Source: Microbacterium sp. (GTDB lineage Bacteria; Actinomycetota; Actinomycetes; Actinomycetales; Microbacteriaceae). From it: a stretch of 51,134 bases of DNA. The number at the start of each line of letters is the position of its first letter. The stretch's first letter is position 1. This document shows, in pieces, positions 7,979 through 16,254 of this stretch. Under the pieces are notes generated by a model. That model was not told the origin of the DNA. It made no database searches and worked only from the letters and a program-made list of their open reading frames with translations. Made by a program: the position numbers and the translations under genes. The stretch spans positions 1 to 51,134 of the forward strand of contig DQHP01000055.1 of the NCBI GenBank assembly GCA_003524435.1, in the 5' to 3' direction.

Positions 7979-8009
7979 GTCAGGCGAAAAGGTGATCAGG
8001 GGCGCGGCG

Positions 8010-9776
8010 TCAGCTGATTGTGAGCAGTTGGTGCCCGGCTGAAACAGTCGTACCGGGCGCGGCGTTGATGTTGCCGATCACACCGTCTTTGTGCGCCTGC
8101 AGCGGCTGTTCCATTTTCATCGCCTCAAGGACCACGACGAGATCGCCCTTGACGACTTCTTGGCCCTCTTCGACAGCGACCTTGACGATGCTCGCCTGCA
8201 TGGGGGACTTGACGGCGTCGCCCGATGCTCCCGTCGAGACCGACGTGGCGTGGCTGCGCCGCGACGGCGGCACAGCAGCGGGACGACCCGCACTGCCAGC
8301 CGCGACGGTGACGCGTTCGGGCAGGTTCACTTCGAGGCGCTTACCGGCGACCTCGACGACGACCGTGTGGCGGCTTTCTGCGGCGGCCGGGGCCTCCAGC
8401 TCGCCATCCCACGCGGGAATATCATTGTCGAACTCGGTCTCAATCCAGCGCGTGAAGACGCCGAAAGCGCCGTTCTCGGCGGTGAAAGCGGGGTCGCGGA
8501 CGACCTTGCGGTGAAAAGGCAGCACGGTAGGCATCCCGGTGACCTCGAACTCATCGAGCGCACGGCGGGCGCGTTCCAGAGCTTCTTCGCGGTTCTTCCC
8601 GGTGACGATGATCTTCGCCAGCAGGGAGTCGAAAGCGCCAGATACCTCGTCGCCAGCGGTGACGCCGGAATCGAGACGGATGCCGGGGCCGCCGAACGTC
8701 TTGAAAACGTGAATGGGACCGGGCTGCGGGAGGAAGCCGCGACCGGGGTCTTCGCCGTTGATGCGGAATTCGAACGAGTGCCCGTTCGGGGTCGGGTCGG
8801 TGTAATCGATGGTGCCACCGGCCGCGATGCGGAATTGCTCGCGCACCAGGTCGATGCCGGTGATCTCTTCAGAGACCGGGTGCTCGACCTGCAGGCGAGT
8901 GTTCACCTCAAGGAAAGAAACGGTGCCGTCTGCTCCGATGAGGAACTCACAGGTGCCAGCGCCGACGTAGCCAACCTCTTTGAGGATCGCCTTGGATGCG
9001 GTGTACAGCTGCTCGTTCTGCTCGTCGGTGAGGAAGGGCGCTGGCGCCTCTTCGACGAGTTTCTGGTGACGGCGCTGCAACGAGCAGTCACGCGTGGAGA
9101 TGACCACGACGTTGCCCTCGGCATCCGCGAGACACTGCGTCTCAACATGGCGAGGTTTGTCGAGATACTTCTCTACGAAACATTCGCCGCGGCCGAAGGC
9201 AGCGACGGCCTCGCGGGTTGCGGATTCAAAGAGCTCAGCAACTTCATCGAGTTCCCGCGCGACCTTCAATCCGCGCCCGCCGCCGCCGTACGCGGCCTTG
9301 ATTGCGATGGGAAGTCCAACTTCTTTCGCGAAGGCAATGACCTCGTCTGCGGTTTCCACAGGGCCCGGGGTTCCGGGTGCGAGCGGAGCACCGACCTTTT
9401 CCGCGACGTGGCGGGCGGTGACCTTGTCGCCGAGCGACTCGATCGCTTCAGGCGAAGGGCCAACCCAGATCATGCCGGCGCCGATCACCGCGCGGGCGAA
9501 TTCGGCGTTCTCGGCGAGGAATCCGTAGCCGGGGTGCACAGCGTCTGCCCCTGAGCGACGGGCGATCGAGAGGATCTTATCGATCTGCAGGTATGTCTCG
9601 GCGCTTGTGGCGCCATCGAGAGAATATGCTTCATCGGCGAGTCGCGAGTGCATCGCGTCTCGATCTTGGTCGGCATATACAGCGACCGAGGAAATTCCGG
9701 AGTCGCGAGCGGCACGGATGATGCGAACGGCGATCTCGCCGCGGTTCGCGATGAGGACCTTGGCGATAGCAGGCAT
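8010..9776 (-). CDS. accA3: Acyl-CoA carboxylase alpha subunit: biotin carboxylase plus biotin carrier
   Basis: A 588-residue protein starting MPAIAKVLIANRGEIAVRII at 9776; the frame runs on to 9827 but this ATG matches the family. It has a biotin carboxylase N-domain, an ATP-grasp domain with the Gly-rich loop AYGGGGRGLKV and the EVNTRLQVEHPVSEE block, and a C-terminal biotinyl domain with EAMKMEQPL (Lys near residue 554). It carboxylates its own biotin with bicarbonate and ATP, then pairs with AccD-type beta subunits to make malonyl- or methylmalonyl-CoA for lipid synthesis. The partners accD and accE are 9 kb to the right. A TAGGCT box lies 7 nt before the ATG. Confidence 0.95.
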   Translation of the reverse strand: MPAIAKVLIANRGEIAVRIIRAARDSGISSVAVYADQDRDAMHSRLADEAYSLDGATSAETYLQIDKILSIARRSGADAVHPGYGFLAENAEFARAVIGAGMIWVGPSPEAIESLGDKVTARHVAEKVGAPLAPGTPGPVETADEVIAFAKEVGLPIAIKAAYGGGGRGLKVARELDEVAELFESATREAVAAFGRGECFVEKYLDKPRHVETQCLADAEGNVVVISTRDCSLQRRHQKLVEEAPAPFLTDEQNEQLYTASKAILKEVGYVGAGTCEFLIGADGTVSFLEVNTRLQVEHPVSEEITGIDLVREQFRIAAGGTIDYTDPTPNGHSFEFRINGEDPGRGFLPQPGPIHVFKTFGGPGIRLDSGVTAGDEVSGAFDSLLAKIIVTGKNREEALERARRALDEFEVTGMPTVLPFHRKVVRDPAFTAENGAFGVFTRWIETEFDNDIPAWDGELEAPAAAESRHTVVVEVAGKRLEVNLPERVTVAAGSAGRPAAVPPSRRSHATSVSTGASGDAVKSPMQASIVKVAVEEGQEVVKGDLVVVLEAMKMEQPLQAHKDGVIGNINAAPGTTVSAGHQLLTIS

Positions 9777-9783
9777 GAGGTTC

Positions 9784-9789
9784 AGCCTA
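9784..9789 (-). promoter_or_regulatory. -10 box, probable leaderless promoter of accA3
   Basis: TAGGCT on the minus strand, 7 nt before the ATG at 9776, with no ribosome site between. A clear -35 box is not seen. The inverted repeat at 9818-9850 lies just upstream. Confidence 0.5.
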
Positions 9790-9817
9790 GCGAGATTGAG
9801 CCCGATCCTTTTGACGG

Positions 9818-9850
9818 CACTCCACAAGAAATTTGAAAAAACGTGGAGTG
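9818..9850. promoter_or_regulatory. Inverted repeat upstream of accA3, operator candidate
   Basis: CACTCCAC (9818-9825) and GTGGAGTG (9843-9850) form a perfect 8-bp inverted repeat around a 17-bp AT-rich spacer containing an A-run. It sits between the maf stop and the accA3 promoter. The loop is too large and there is no following T-run, so an intrinsic terminator is unlikely. The position just above the promoter suits a dimeric regulator. Confidence 0.45.
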
Positions 9851-9854
9851 ATAT

Positions 9855-10496
9855 CTACGACCACAAATCAGTCCAGGTCACCCCAAGCTCTCCAGCGAGG
9901 CGGCGGATCGTCGACAGCGACATACCGACAACAGTGGACGGATCCCCGTCAACGCGGGTGATGAATGCACCACCGAGACTGTCGACGGTGAACGCCCCGG
10001 CCACGTGTAACGGCTCTCCGGTGGCGACGTAGGCGGCAATCTCTTCATCGCTGATGTCCGCGGCGAAGGTGACCCCAGCTTCCGCAACGTCCACAGCCTC
10101 GTGTGGTGGTGAGCCTGGCCGCACCCGGATCACCGAGTGGCCAGAATGCAGGATGCCGGTAGCTCCACGCATCTGGTGCCACCGTCTGGTGGCTTCCTCG
10201 GCCGTGTATGGCTTGCCATAGACCTGCCCGCCCAACGCAAACATCGAATCGCCTCCGATCACCAAGCCGTCGAAGGTGGGATCTTCCGCGGCGAGACGGG
10301 ATGCCACGTCCGCCGCCTTGGCCTTTGCGAGGAGCAGCACAAGCTCCGCCGGGGTGAGCGCGGCGCCGCGCTCAGACGCTGCATGGGCGGCCACGGCATC
10401 CTCATCCGTCTGAGGAGAGCGTGTCAGCGGCTCGATGCCTGCTTGGCGCAACAGCATAAGACGGGCGGGGGAGGTGGACGCGAGGCAGACCTGCAT
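9855..10496 (-). CDS. maf: Nucleoside triphosphate pyrophosphatase, Maf family
   Basis: A 213-residue Maf/HAM1-superfamily enzyme that hydrolyses non-canonical or excess NTPs (dTTP, UTP, m5UTP and similar) to monophosphates. The N-terminal LASTSPARLMLLRQAG (normally S-x-S-P-R-R), the VIGGDSMF block, the GKPYTAEEA loop and the SLGGAFITRVDGDPSTVVG segment are recognisable. In other actinobacteria maf lies between accE and accA3, and here it directly precedes accA3. The start is the ATG at 10496, 37 bp from the divergent methyltransferase gene; the frame extends further upstream but overlaps that gene. Confidence 0.92.
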   Translation of the reverse strand: MQVCLASTSPARLMLLRQAGIEPLTRSPQTDEDAVAAHAASERGAALTPAELVLLLAKAKAADVASRLAAEDPTFDGLVIGGDSMFALGGQVYGKPYTAEEATRRWHQMRGATGILHSGHSVIRVRPGSPPHEAVDVAEAGVTFAADISDEEIAAYVATGEPLHVAGAFTVDSLGGAFITRVDGDPSTVVGMSLSTIRRLAGELGVTWTDLWS

Positions 10497-10521
10497 GTTC
10501 ACCACCGTATCGCCGGAACCG

Positions 10522-10527
10522 TATCCT
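10522..10527 (+). promoter_or_regulatory. -10 box, probable leaderless promoter of the RNA methyltransferase
   Basis: TATCCT, 6 nt before the ATG at 10534. TTCACC (10498-10503) could act as -35 with an 18-nt spacer. The spacing implies transcription starting at the start codon. Confidence 0.5.
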
Positions 10528-10533
10528 CGTAAC

Positions 10534-11808
10534 ATGGCCACTTCCGTCCCCCACCTGCTCGATCTCGATATCACCGGTATCGCGCATGGCGGCACTTTCA
10601 TCGCCCGCCACGAAGGCCGGGTGGTCTTTGTCTCGGATGCGATTCCGGGCGAGCGGGTGCGCGCGCAGGTGATAGGCCCCACGCCCGACTCCAACCGGCG
10701 CTCCGCGCCTGCCGGAGCCTCGGGGGCGCGGGGGCCCTCCGCGAAGTCGTCTTTCTGGCGCGCCGAGACGGTGGAAGTTCTGGATGCGTCGCCGCATCGA
10801 CGTCCACACGTGTGGGCAGAGGCCGATGTCTCGCGTGCTCCCGGGGATCGGGCCGGTGGTGCAGACCTCGGCCACATCGAACTCGCCCACCAGCGCACGT
10901 TGAAACAGCAGGTGCTGCAAGAGGCATTCGACAAGTTCGCCGGGGTGGGGCTCACCGCGCCCGTTGTCGAGCCCATCGATAACGGCGATGGCACTGGCTG
11001 GCGCACACGAATCTCACTGCATGTCGATGACGATGGAATTGTTGGCCCCTTCGCGGCGCGCAGTCACCGGGTAATTCCTGTCCATTCGCTCCCGCTCGCT
11101 CGGCGGCGGGTGGCAGCACAAGCGTTCGCCGTGAAGAATGCCAAGCCAGGTCGCGTCGACATCGTCGAATCCGCGGGCGAGGTGAGCGTGCTCCGCCGGC
11201 CAGATGGCGGTAAACGATCAGCGCCTCAACTGATTAGCGAACAGGTAGGGGAGCGGACCTTTACTCTCGATGCCGATGGTTTTTGGCAGGTCCACGCCCA
11301 TGCGGCAACGACGTTGGATAACGCCGTGCGCACGGCACTTGCTGGGCGAGTAGATCCAGAACTTCGACACTTCGACCTCTACGGCGGTGTGGGTCTGTTT
11401 GCTGCGTCGCTCGCCGACCTCGGCGCGACCGATATCGTCACCGTGGAATCGAGCAGGCGTGCGACCGAACATGCACGACAGAATCTTGTCTCCTCTCACG
11501 TCTCTGCGGTAACAGCCCGCGTTGACCAGTTTCTGTCGCGCTCATCGCAGAGCGCGGGTGCTGCTCCCACAGCACAGGCCGGGGTCGTCGTGCTGGACCC
11601 GCCACGTGCGGGTGCAGGTCTGGCCGTCGTCGAAGGTATTCACGCGCTCAACCCAGAGGCAATCGTTTACGTCGCGTGTGATCCGGTGGCGTTGGCGCGC
11701 GACCTCGGTACTTTCCGCAAACTGGGGTGGGACACCACGTCCCTGCAAGCATTTGATCTGTTCCCCCACTCACACCACTTCGAGGTTGTGGCACTGCTCA
11801 CCCGTTGA
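10534..11808 (+). CDS. Class I SAM-dependent RNA 5-methyluridine methyltransferase (TrmA/RlmC/RlmD family)
   Basis: A 424-residue protein. The N-terminal 50-60 residues resemble a TRAM RNA-binding domain (DITGIAHGGTFIARHEGRVV). The C-terminal half is a SAM methyltransferase with motif I in FDLYGGVGLFAASLADLG, motif IV VVLDPPRAGAG, and the catalytic Cys loop IVYVACDP, whose Cys attacks uracil C6. By family, it methylates U in tRNA or 23S rRNA; which base cannot be told here. The start is the ATG at 10534 rather than the longer frame from 10435, which overlaps maf. First gene of the plus-strand block that separates maf from accE. Confidence 0.88.
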   Translation: MATSVPHLLDLDITGIAHGGTFIARHEGRVVFVSDAIPGERVRAQVIGPTPDSNRRSAPAGASGARGPSAKSSFWRAETVEVLDASPHRRPHVWAEADVSRAPGDRAGGADLGHIELAHQRTLKQQVLQEAFDKFAGVGLTAPVVEPIDNGDGTGWRTRISLHVDDDGIVGPFAARSHRVIPVHSLPLARRRVAAQAFAVKNAKPGRVDIVESAGEVSVLRRPDGGKRSAPQLISEQVGERTFTLDADGFWQVHAHAATTLDNAVRTALAGRVDPELRHFDLYGGVGLFAASLADLGATDIVTVESSRRATEHARQNLVSSHVSAVTARVDQFLSRSSQSAGAAPTAQAGVVVLDPPRAGAGLAVVEGIHALNPEAIVYVACDPVALARDLGTFRKLGWDTTSLQAFDLFPHSHHFEVVALLTR

Positions 11809-11824
11809 GCGCTGTGCACATCGC

Positions 11825-11830
11825 TAGGCT
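11825..11830 (+). promoter_or_regulatory. -10 box, probable leaderless promoter of the response regulator operon
   Basis: TAGGCT, 6 nt before the ATG at 11837. The region 11809-11836 is too short for a separate long leader. Confidence 0.5.
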
Positions 11831-11836
11831 GACAGG

Positions 11837-12499
11837 ATGAGCAGGGTCGCATTTATCGATGATCACGAGTCCGTCAGACTCGGGCTCGAATTGGCGTGCG
11901 AACGTGATGGGTCACAAACAGTGGTGTTTTCCGGGAGCACTGTCGGCTCGTATCTCGACTGGCGCTCATCGACAGGATCGGCACCCGCCGATGTTGTTGT
12001 ACTCGATCTCACCCTGGGTGACGGCACGACAGTGACTGAGAACGTGCGCGCCCTGGTCGCTGATGGCGGGAGCGTGGTTATCCACAGTGTTGCTGATCGT
12101 CCTTCCGCGGTTCGTGAATCTCTCGTTGCCGGTGCCGCCGGCATCGTGAGCAAATCGTCTGCGTTGGATGACGTGCTCGATGCGATTCGGACAGTCGCCA
12201 AAGGAGACGCGCTCAACAATGTCGAATGGGCCAGCGCTGTGGAGGGCGATCGTGAGTTTGCTGACGCTCAACTATCGGTGCGTGAACGTGAGGTCCTGCG
12301 CATGTACGCCACAGGACTCCCGTTGAAAGCAGTCGCGGAACGGCTCGGCGTGGCGTACTCAACAGCAAAAGAGAACATCACGCGGGTACGAGTGAAGTAC
12401 GTAGAGGTGGGTCGGCCAGCTCCGACCAAGGTCGATTTACTGCGCCGCGCAATGGAGGACGGCATCGTGGCGGCTGATGGAGCCGCACGTGCACGGTGA
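11837..12499 (+). CDS. Response regulator, NarL/LuxR type
   Basis: A 220-residue two-component response regulator. The receiver domain (1-120) has the acidic pair D8/D9, the phosphoacceptor D57 in VVVLDLTLGDG, and Lys106 in GIVSKSS. The LuxR-type HTH (about 146-205) includes LSVREREVLRMYATG and the recognition stretch AYSTAKENITRVRVKY. It should be a cytoplasmic DNA-binding regulator controlled by the kinase encoded next, whose start codon lies 23 bp inside this gene. The target genes are unknown; none is obvious nearby apart from its own operon. Confidence 0.9.
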   Translation: MSRVAFIDDHESVRLGLELACERDGSQTVVFSGSTVGSYLDWRSSTGSAPADVVVLDLTLGDGTTVTENVRALVADGGSVVIHSVADRPSAVRESLVAGAAGIVSKSSALDDVLDAIRTVAKGDALNNVEWASAVEGDREFADAQLSVREREVLRMYATGLPLKAVAERLGVAYSTAKENITRVRVKYVEVGRPAPTKVDLLRRAMEDGIVAADGAARAR

Positions 12500-13724
12500 T
12501 ACGGTTCTCCGCGACGCCTGGAGTCAGATCCCTTCCCCCGGCACGGCGGAGACCGAATTCGAACGCTTCACGGGGAAGCGGATGGAGCGAATCCTCGCCA
12601 CCGTGGTAGCGATCGGCTCGATGGCGCTCGGGGCACAAGGGCTCTTCGCTGCGATTGGCGGAATGCCTGCCGACGTGCCCATGGTGCGTGTGCTGCTGTT
12701 ACTGGTCGTCTACGTCCCGCTGCTGGGGATGCTGGTTGCCTGTGTCACCGGTCGAGCTGTACGCCTAATGGCGGGCATTTTTGCGGCAGTTTACCCCGTT
12801 GCGCTCGCCGCCTGGCCCTTCATCGTCGACTCTGGCCGGCCAACGGCAGGCGGGCAACCCTGGATCTTCTTTCTCATCAACGTGGGAGTCGTCGCCGCAA
12901 TGCTCGCATTTCCCGTCCGGGTGCAACTCGTCTGGGCGCTCGGGGTGCCACTTATCTATGGTTACGTACGTCTTGTCGAGGGGGAGTTCAGTAGCGCCTT
13001 CTGGACCTCGACAGCGTTCGACGTGTCGTTCACCCTCATCCTCGGAATCGTGATCATCGCGTTGGGGTGGGTGTTTCGCTCTGTCGCTGCAGGCGTCGAC
13101 GAAGCTCGCGGGCAAGCCGTCTCGCTCTACACGGGTGCGGCCGCAGCGGCGGCTGCTGAGGAAGAGCGGGTGGCGATGGCAGCGCTTATGCATGACAGTG
13201 TGCTCGCCGCCCTCATCGCCGCCGAACGTGCTGACACTGATCGCGCTCGCGACCTCGCGGTCGCGATGGCACGAGAAGCGCTCACCAGACTCGCCAACAC
13301 AGAAGCCACCGTCGCGCAGGAAGGCAGCGACGCACCTGTCAGCATCACGCAGGTAGTGACCGAGTTGCGCCGCGCCCTGTCAGAGATCGGTGCTGACGCG
13401 ATGGTGGAAGAGCGCGGTAGCAGCGCGACCATTCCGGGCAGAGCTGCCCGCGCACTCGTACTGGCGGCGCGTCAGGCGATAGGCAACGCAGTCACGCACG
13501 CAGGAGGGCGCGGCCTCCATCTCATCGCTACAGGTCGCGACGATGAAGGCATCTCTGTGGCCATCAGCGACACAGGCGAGGGGTTTGATTTCGCTGAGAT
13601 CGGTGAAGACCGCCTCGGTATACGGGCGTCCATCATCGCGCGGATGGCCGGTGTCGCGGGAACCGCGACGATTGACTCTGATGCAGAGGGCACGACTGTT
13701 CTTCTCGGATGGGAGCGCCAATGA
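12477..13724 (+). CDS. Membrane sensor histidine kinase, NarX/DesK-like
   Basis: A 415-residue sensor kinase. About five membrane segments occupy residues 38-200 with very short loops, so there is no large extracellular sensor and sensing is probably within the membrane. The dimerisation/phosphoacceptor helix has AALMHDSVLAALIAAE with His239, a divergent HisKA_3-like motif. The ATPase domain keeps the N-box AIGNAVTHAGG (Asn337) and G-box SDTGEGFD, followed by RLGIRASI. An Ala run (221-227) links the membrane and kinase parts. The gene overlaps the response regulator by 23 bp and the next gene by an ATGA. Confidence 0.87.
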   Translation: MEPHVHGDTVLRDAWSQIPSPGTAETEFERFTGKRMERILATVVAIGSMALGAQGLFAAIGGMPADVPMVRVLLLLVVYVPLLGMLVACVTGRAVRLMAGIFAAVYPVALAAWPFIVDSGRPTAGGQPWIFFLINVGVVAAMLAFPVRVQLVWALGVPLIYGYVRLVEGEFSSAFWTSTAFDVSFTLILGIVIIALGWVFRSVAAGVDEARGQAVSLYTGAAAAAAAEEERVAMAALMHDSVLAALIAAERADTDRARDLAVAMAREALTRLANTEATVAQEGSDAPVSITQVVTELRRALSEIGADAMVEERGSSATIPGRAARALVLAARQAIGNAVTHAGGRGLHLIATGRDDEGISVAISDTGEGFDFAEIGEDRLGIRASIIARMAGVAGTATIDSDAEGTTVLLGWERQ

Positions 13725-14719
13725 ATCGCTCGGTCCGCAGCGTCGCGACCTCACTCGCCATCGGATTCTCCGTCTATTTCGCCGCGCGCGCGGTGTGGTG
13801 GATCGTCCAACCGACGGCTCCGTTGTTGATGGTTGCCGCCATTCTGCTGTATCTGGTCGTCATGGTCGCGACCGTGCTGTTGGAATCTACTGCTGGGGCA
13901 GAGATGCCGACTGCGTGGGCCGTGGTGGTGGTTATCGCCGCAGCAGTCATCCCGACCATGGTGAGTGTCTCGCTGCTGCCCGCGCACCGCACAGAGCCGT
14001 TCGCTACCTGGTACATCGGTGCGTTGGGGTTGCTCTCCGTTGTCTGTATTGTGCGTCGCCAGTGCCTCGCAGGGTGGGTTGTGCTGGCTGCTCTCGCGGT
14101 AGCCTCCTCGATCTACCTCGGCCCCTTGGTAGCGCTGGAGTTGGGTCTGGTCGGATCGATCACATGGACTGTCGTCGCACAGTTGCTGGTGATCTTCTGG
14201 GATCGGGCCGTGCACGACACCGAGCGTCTCGCCGATATTCAGCAGGCGGTGTCAGCCTGGCACGCGACACAACTGGTGCGTCAGCGCGAGCGACGCGTTC
14301 GCGTGAAATATGCGCTCGCCGCAGCTGGTCCGGTGCTGACTCGGACCGTGGCATCCAGAGGGCATCTGAGCGCTGATGAACGTGTAGAAGCAGGTCTCGC
14401 GGAGGGGCGACTCCGCGATGAACTGCGCGGAGCTAGTCTTCTCAACGACGCCGTACGCGAGGCGATCAGAGATGCCAGGTTGCGCGGAATTACCGTGACT
14501 GTGTTCGATGAAGGTGGCTTAGAAGAACTTGATGAAGAGCGACGGGCGGAGATCCGCAACGAGCTCGCGGACGTGCTCACCCATGCGGAGGCGAGCCGGG
14601 TGATCATTCGCGCAGCACGGGATGCGCACACCGCCCTCACAGTCGTTGGACGATCCGGCGCCGGAGCGTCGTCAGACGATGACTCAGTGGGGCTGTGGCA
14701 TGAGATTCCACGAGAGTGA
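13721..14719 (+). CDS. Membrane protein with degenerate kinase-like C-terminus, third gene of the two-component operon
   Basis: A 332-residue protein. Five or six membrane segments (about residues 8-165) are arranged like those of the preceding kinase. A charged helix (about 168-230) follows, then a cytoplasmic domain ending with LADVLTHAEASRVIIRAA, which recalls the NxxxHA region of histidine kinases (where N-box kinases read N-A-x-x-H-A) but has lost the Asn. No phosphoacceptor His-Asp motif and no DxGxG loop are visible. It may be a non-catalytic partner or modulator of the kinase; this is inference. The start overlaps the kinase stop (ATGA), with GGGAGCG as ribosome site; a start at 13709 is possible. 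A hairpin follows the stop. Confidence 0.7.
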   Translation: MNRSVRSVATSLAIGFSVYFAARAVWWIVQPTAPLLMVAAILLYLVVMVATVLLESTAGAEMPTAWAVVVVIAAAVIPTMVSVSLLPAHRTEPFATWYIGALGLLSVVCIVRRQCLAGWVVLAALAVASSIYLGPLVALELGLVGSITWTVVAQLLVIFWDRAVHDTERLADIQQAVSAWHATQLVRQRERRVRVKYALAAAGPVLTRTVASRGHLSADERVEAGLAEGRLRDELRGASLLNDAVREAIRDARLRGITVTVFDEGGLEELDEERRAEIRNELADVLTHAEASRVIIRAARDAHTALTVVGRSGAGASSDDDSVGLWHEIPRE

Positions 14720-14724
14720 AGAAG

Positions 14725-14757
14725 GGCGAGGGGCGGCGATACCGCCTGCCCCTCGCC
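14725..14757 (+). terminator. Hairpin after the two-component operon
   Basis: GGCGAGGGGC (14725-14734) pairs with GCCCCTCGCC (14748-14757). The stem extends inwards by GGCG/CGCC with one bulged T and a 4-nt loop. It begins 6 nt after the stop of the membrane protein gene. There is no T-run after it, so terminator function is likely but not certain. Confidence 0.6.
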
Positions 14758-14917
14758 ATATGCGGTGCAGTTACCCGAAAACTGACCGCGGATGATCGAT
14801 CATCGTCTGCCTACCCTGGGGCGGAGAGACCGATCGAACGCGAAGCGTCATGTTTAGTCTGACTGACGTGCAACGGTCTGTCTGTAGGTATTTTGGGGGA
14901 CAAGGATTTTTGGGCGA

Positions 14918-16171
14918 ATGCGGGATGATGAAGCCATGAGCGTGCGTCGGCGCGGGACTAATCTCCCGAAGATGGGCGATTTTAATCAGTCCGTCATCCT
15001 TGAGGCCATTCGGCGATCCGGCGACGGCCTGAGCCGAACAGAACTTGTTTCCGCGACCGGACTCTCTGCGCAGACCGTGACGAACATCACCCGGCGCTTG
15101 CTGGATGAGCAGCTCATCTCTGAGGCAGGACGCACGATCAGCGGTCCGGGTAAGCCTCGCACCACACTGCGTTTGAACGCATCGAAGCGGCTCTCGATCG
15201 GCGTGCACCTGGATCCGGCCGTGATGACGTTTGTGCTGTTGGATCTGTCCGGTGCTGTCGTGGCACACCGTATTGAGCACACTCCAGCGAATGGGCCACG
15301 CGGCATCATCAAAGAAATGGCCGCAGCCGTTGACGCGCTGATTACCGACTCTGGCGTTGAACGAGCGCGGATTGCCGGTATCGGTGTTGCAACGCCCGGG
15401 CCTTTGGACGCTGCACGTGGGACGGTGATTGATCCACCGAAGCTGCACTCTTGGCATCGTGTGCCCCTGCGGCAAGAGATTGCCGAGGCTACCGGGTTTT
15501 CCGTCACGCTCGAGAAAGATACGACTGCGGCAGCTGTCGCAGAACTGTGGACCGGAGATGATCCGCCCAGCGCCTCATTCCTCTTCGTTTATCTCGGAAG
15601 TGGCATCGGAACAGCACTCGTATTGGACGGGGACGTGGTGCGCGGCGCTTCTCATAACTTTGGCGAGGTCGGTCACATCATTGTCGATCCCGATGGCCCG
15701 CAGTGCGGGTGTGGCAAGCGGGGATGCGTGGAGGTCATGTGCACCCCGCAGGCGATCGTTGAGTACGCGGAAAGGACAGGGGTGCTCACGGATGATCGGC
15801 TCGACAGCGATGCGGAATCTGTTGACGGTCGTTTCACTCAACTCTGCACCCGCGCGGCAGGTGGTGATGCGCTCGCGACAGACGTGCTCGATCGTGCCGC
15901 AGAACACATCTCCGTATTGATCTCGAATCTTACGAACATGTTGGACGTCGACAGAGTGGTGCTGGGTGGGCCATTCTGGTCGCGACTGGCCGAGGTCTAC
16001 TTGCGACGTCTGCCTGACTTGCTGGAAGCACAGAGCGCGACGAGCGCGGTGCGCTCGCTGCCGGTGTCCGGCACAGTCGTGGGTGATGACGTCGGCGCGG
16101 TGGGAGCCGGATGCGTCGTTCTTGATGAGGTCCTGTCGCCGCGAGCCTCAGCGCTGTTCCTCGACTCCTGA
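14918..16171 (+). CDS. ROK family transcriptional regulator
   Basis: A 417-residue protein with an N-terminal winged HTH (about residues 25-85; LSRTELVSATGLSAQTVTNI) joined to a ROK sugar-kinase-like domain. The zinc/ROK signature is visible as GEVGHIIVD and CGCGKRGCVE. ATP-loop-like residues occur in VYLGSGIGTALV. Such proteins bind a sugar and release operator DNA. The next gene, 84 bp downstream, is an alpha-mannosidase with a strong promoter overlapped by inverted repeats, so the likely role is a repressor responding to mannose or a mannoside (inference). The ATG at 14936 is an alternative start. The 198-bp gap upstream holds the hairpin at 14725-14757 and an AT-rich stretch near 14888-14905. 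Confidence 0.88.
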   Translation: MRDDEAMSVRRRGTNLPKMGDFNQSVILEAIRRSGDGLSRTELVSATGLSAQTVTNITRRLLDEQLISEAGRTISGPGKPRTTLRLNASKRLSIGVHLDPAVMTFVLLDLSGAVVAHRIEHTPANGPRGIIKEMAAAVDALITDSGVERARIAGIGVATPGPLDAARGTVIDPPKLHSWHRVPLRQEIAEATGFSVTLEKDTTAAAVAELWTGDDPPSASFLFVYLGSGIGTALVLDGDVVRGASHNFGEVGHIIVDPDGPQCGCGKRGCVEVMCTPQAIVEYAERTGVLTDDRLDSDAESVDGRFTQLCTRAAGGDALATDVLDRAAEHISVLISNLTNMLDVDRVVLGGPFWSRLAEVYLRRLPDLLEAQSATSAVRSLPVSGTVVGDDVGAVGAGCVVLDEVLSPRASALFLDS

Positions 16172-16200
16172 TCGGATCTTGTCATCCGACCTTGACAAGA
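16172..16200. promoter_or_regulatory. Overlapping inverted repeats, candidate ROK operator
   Basis: Two nested symmetries begin right after the ROK stop codon. TCTTGTCA (16177-16184) mirrors TGACAAGA (16193-16200) across 8 bp. TCGGAT (16172-16177) mirrors ATCCGA (16184-16189) across 6 bp. The right arm of the first covers the TTGACA -35 box of the mannosidase promoter, so a bound protein would block RNA polymerase. Confidence 0.55.
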
Positions 16201-16222
16201 GTAAATCCAATCGATGTACTAT
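16192..16222 (+). promoter_or_regulatory. Promoter of the alpha-mannosidase gene
   Basis: A perfect -35 TTGACA (16192-16197) and -10 TACTAT (16217-16222, five of six consensus, preceded by TG) are separated by 19 bp. This is the clearest sigma-70-type promoter in the window. The predicted start near 16229 gives a leader of about 25 nt without an obvious ribosome site. Confidence 0.65.
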
Positions 16223-16254
16223 TCGGCAACCCCCTAGTGAAATCGGTTTGCCCT

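Noticed and set aside
7873..8009. A small protein or RNA gene in the lpdA-accA3 gap
   Set aside because: The 137 bp is almost entirely the palindrome. No start codon with a ribosome site is present.
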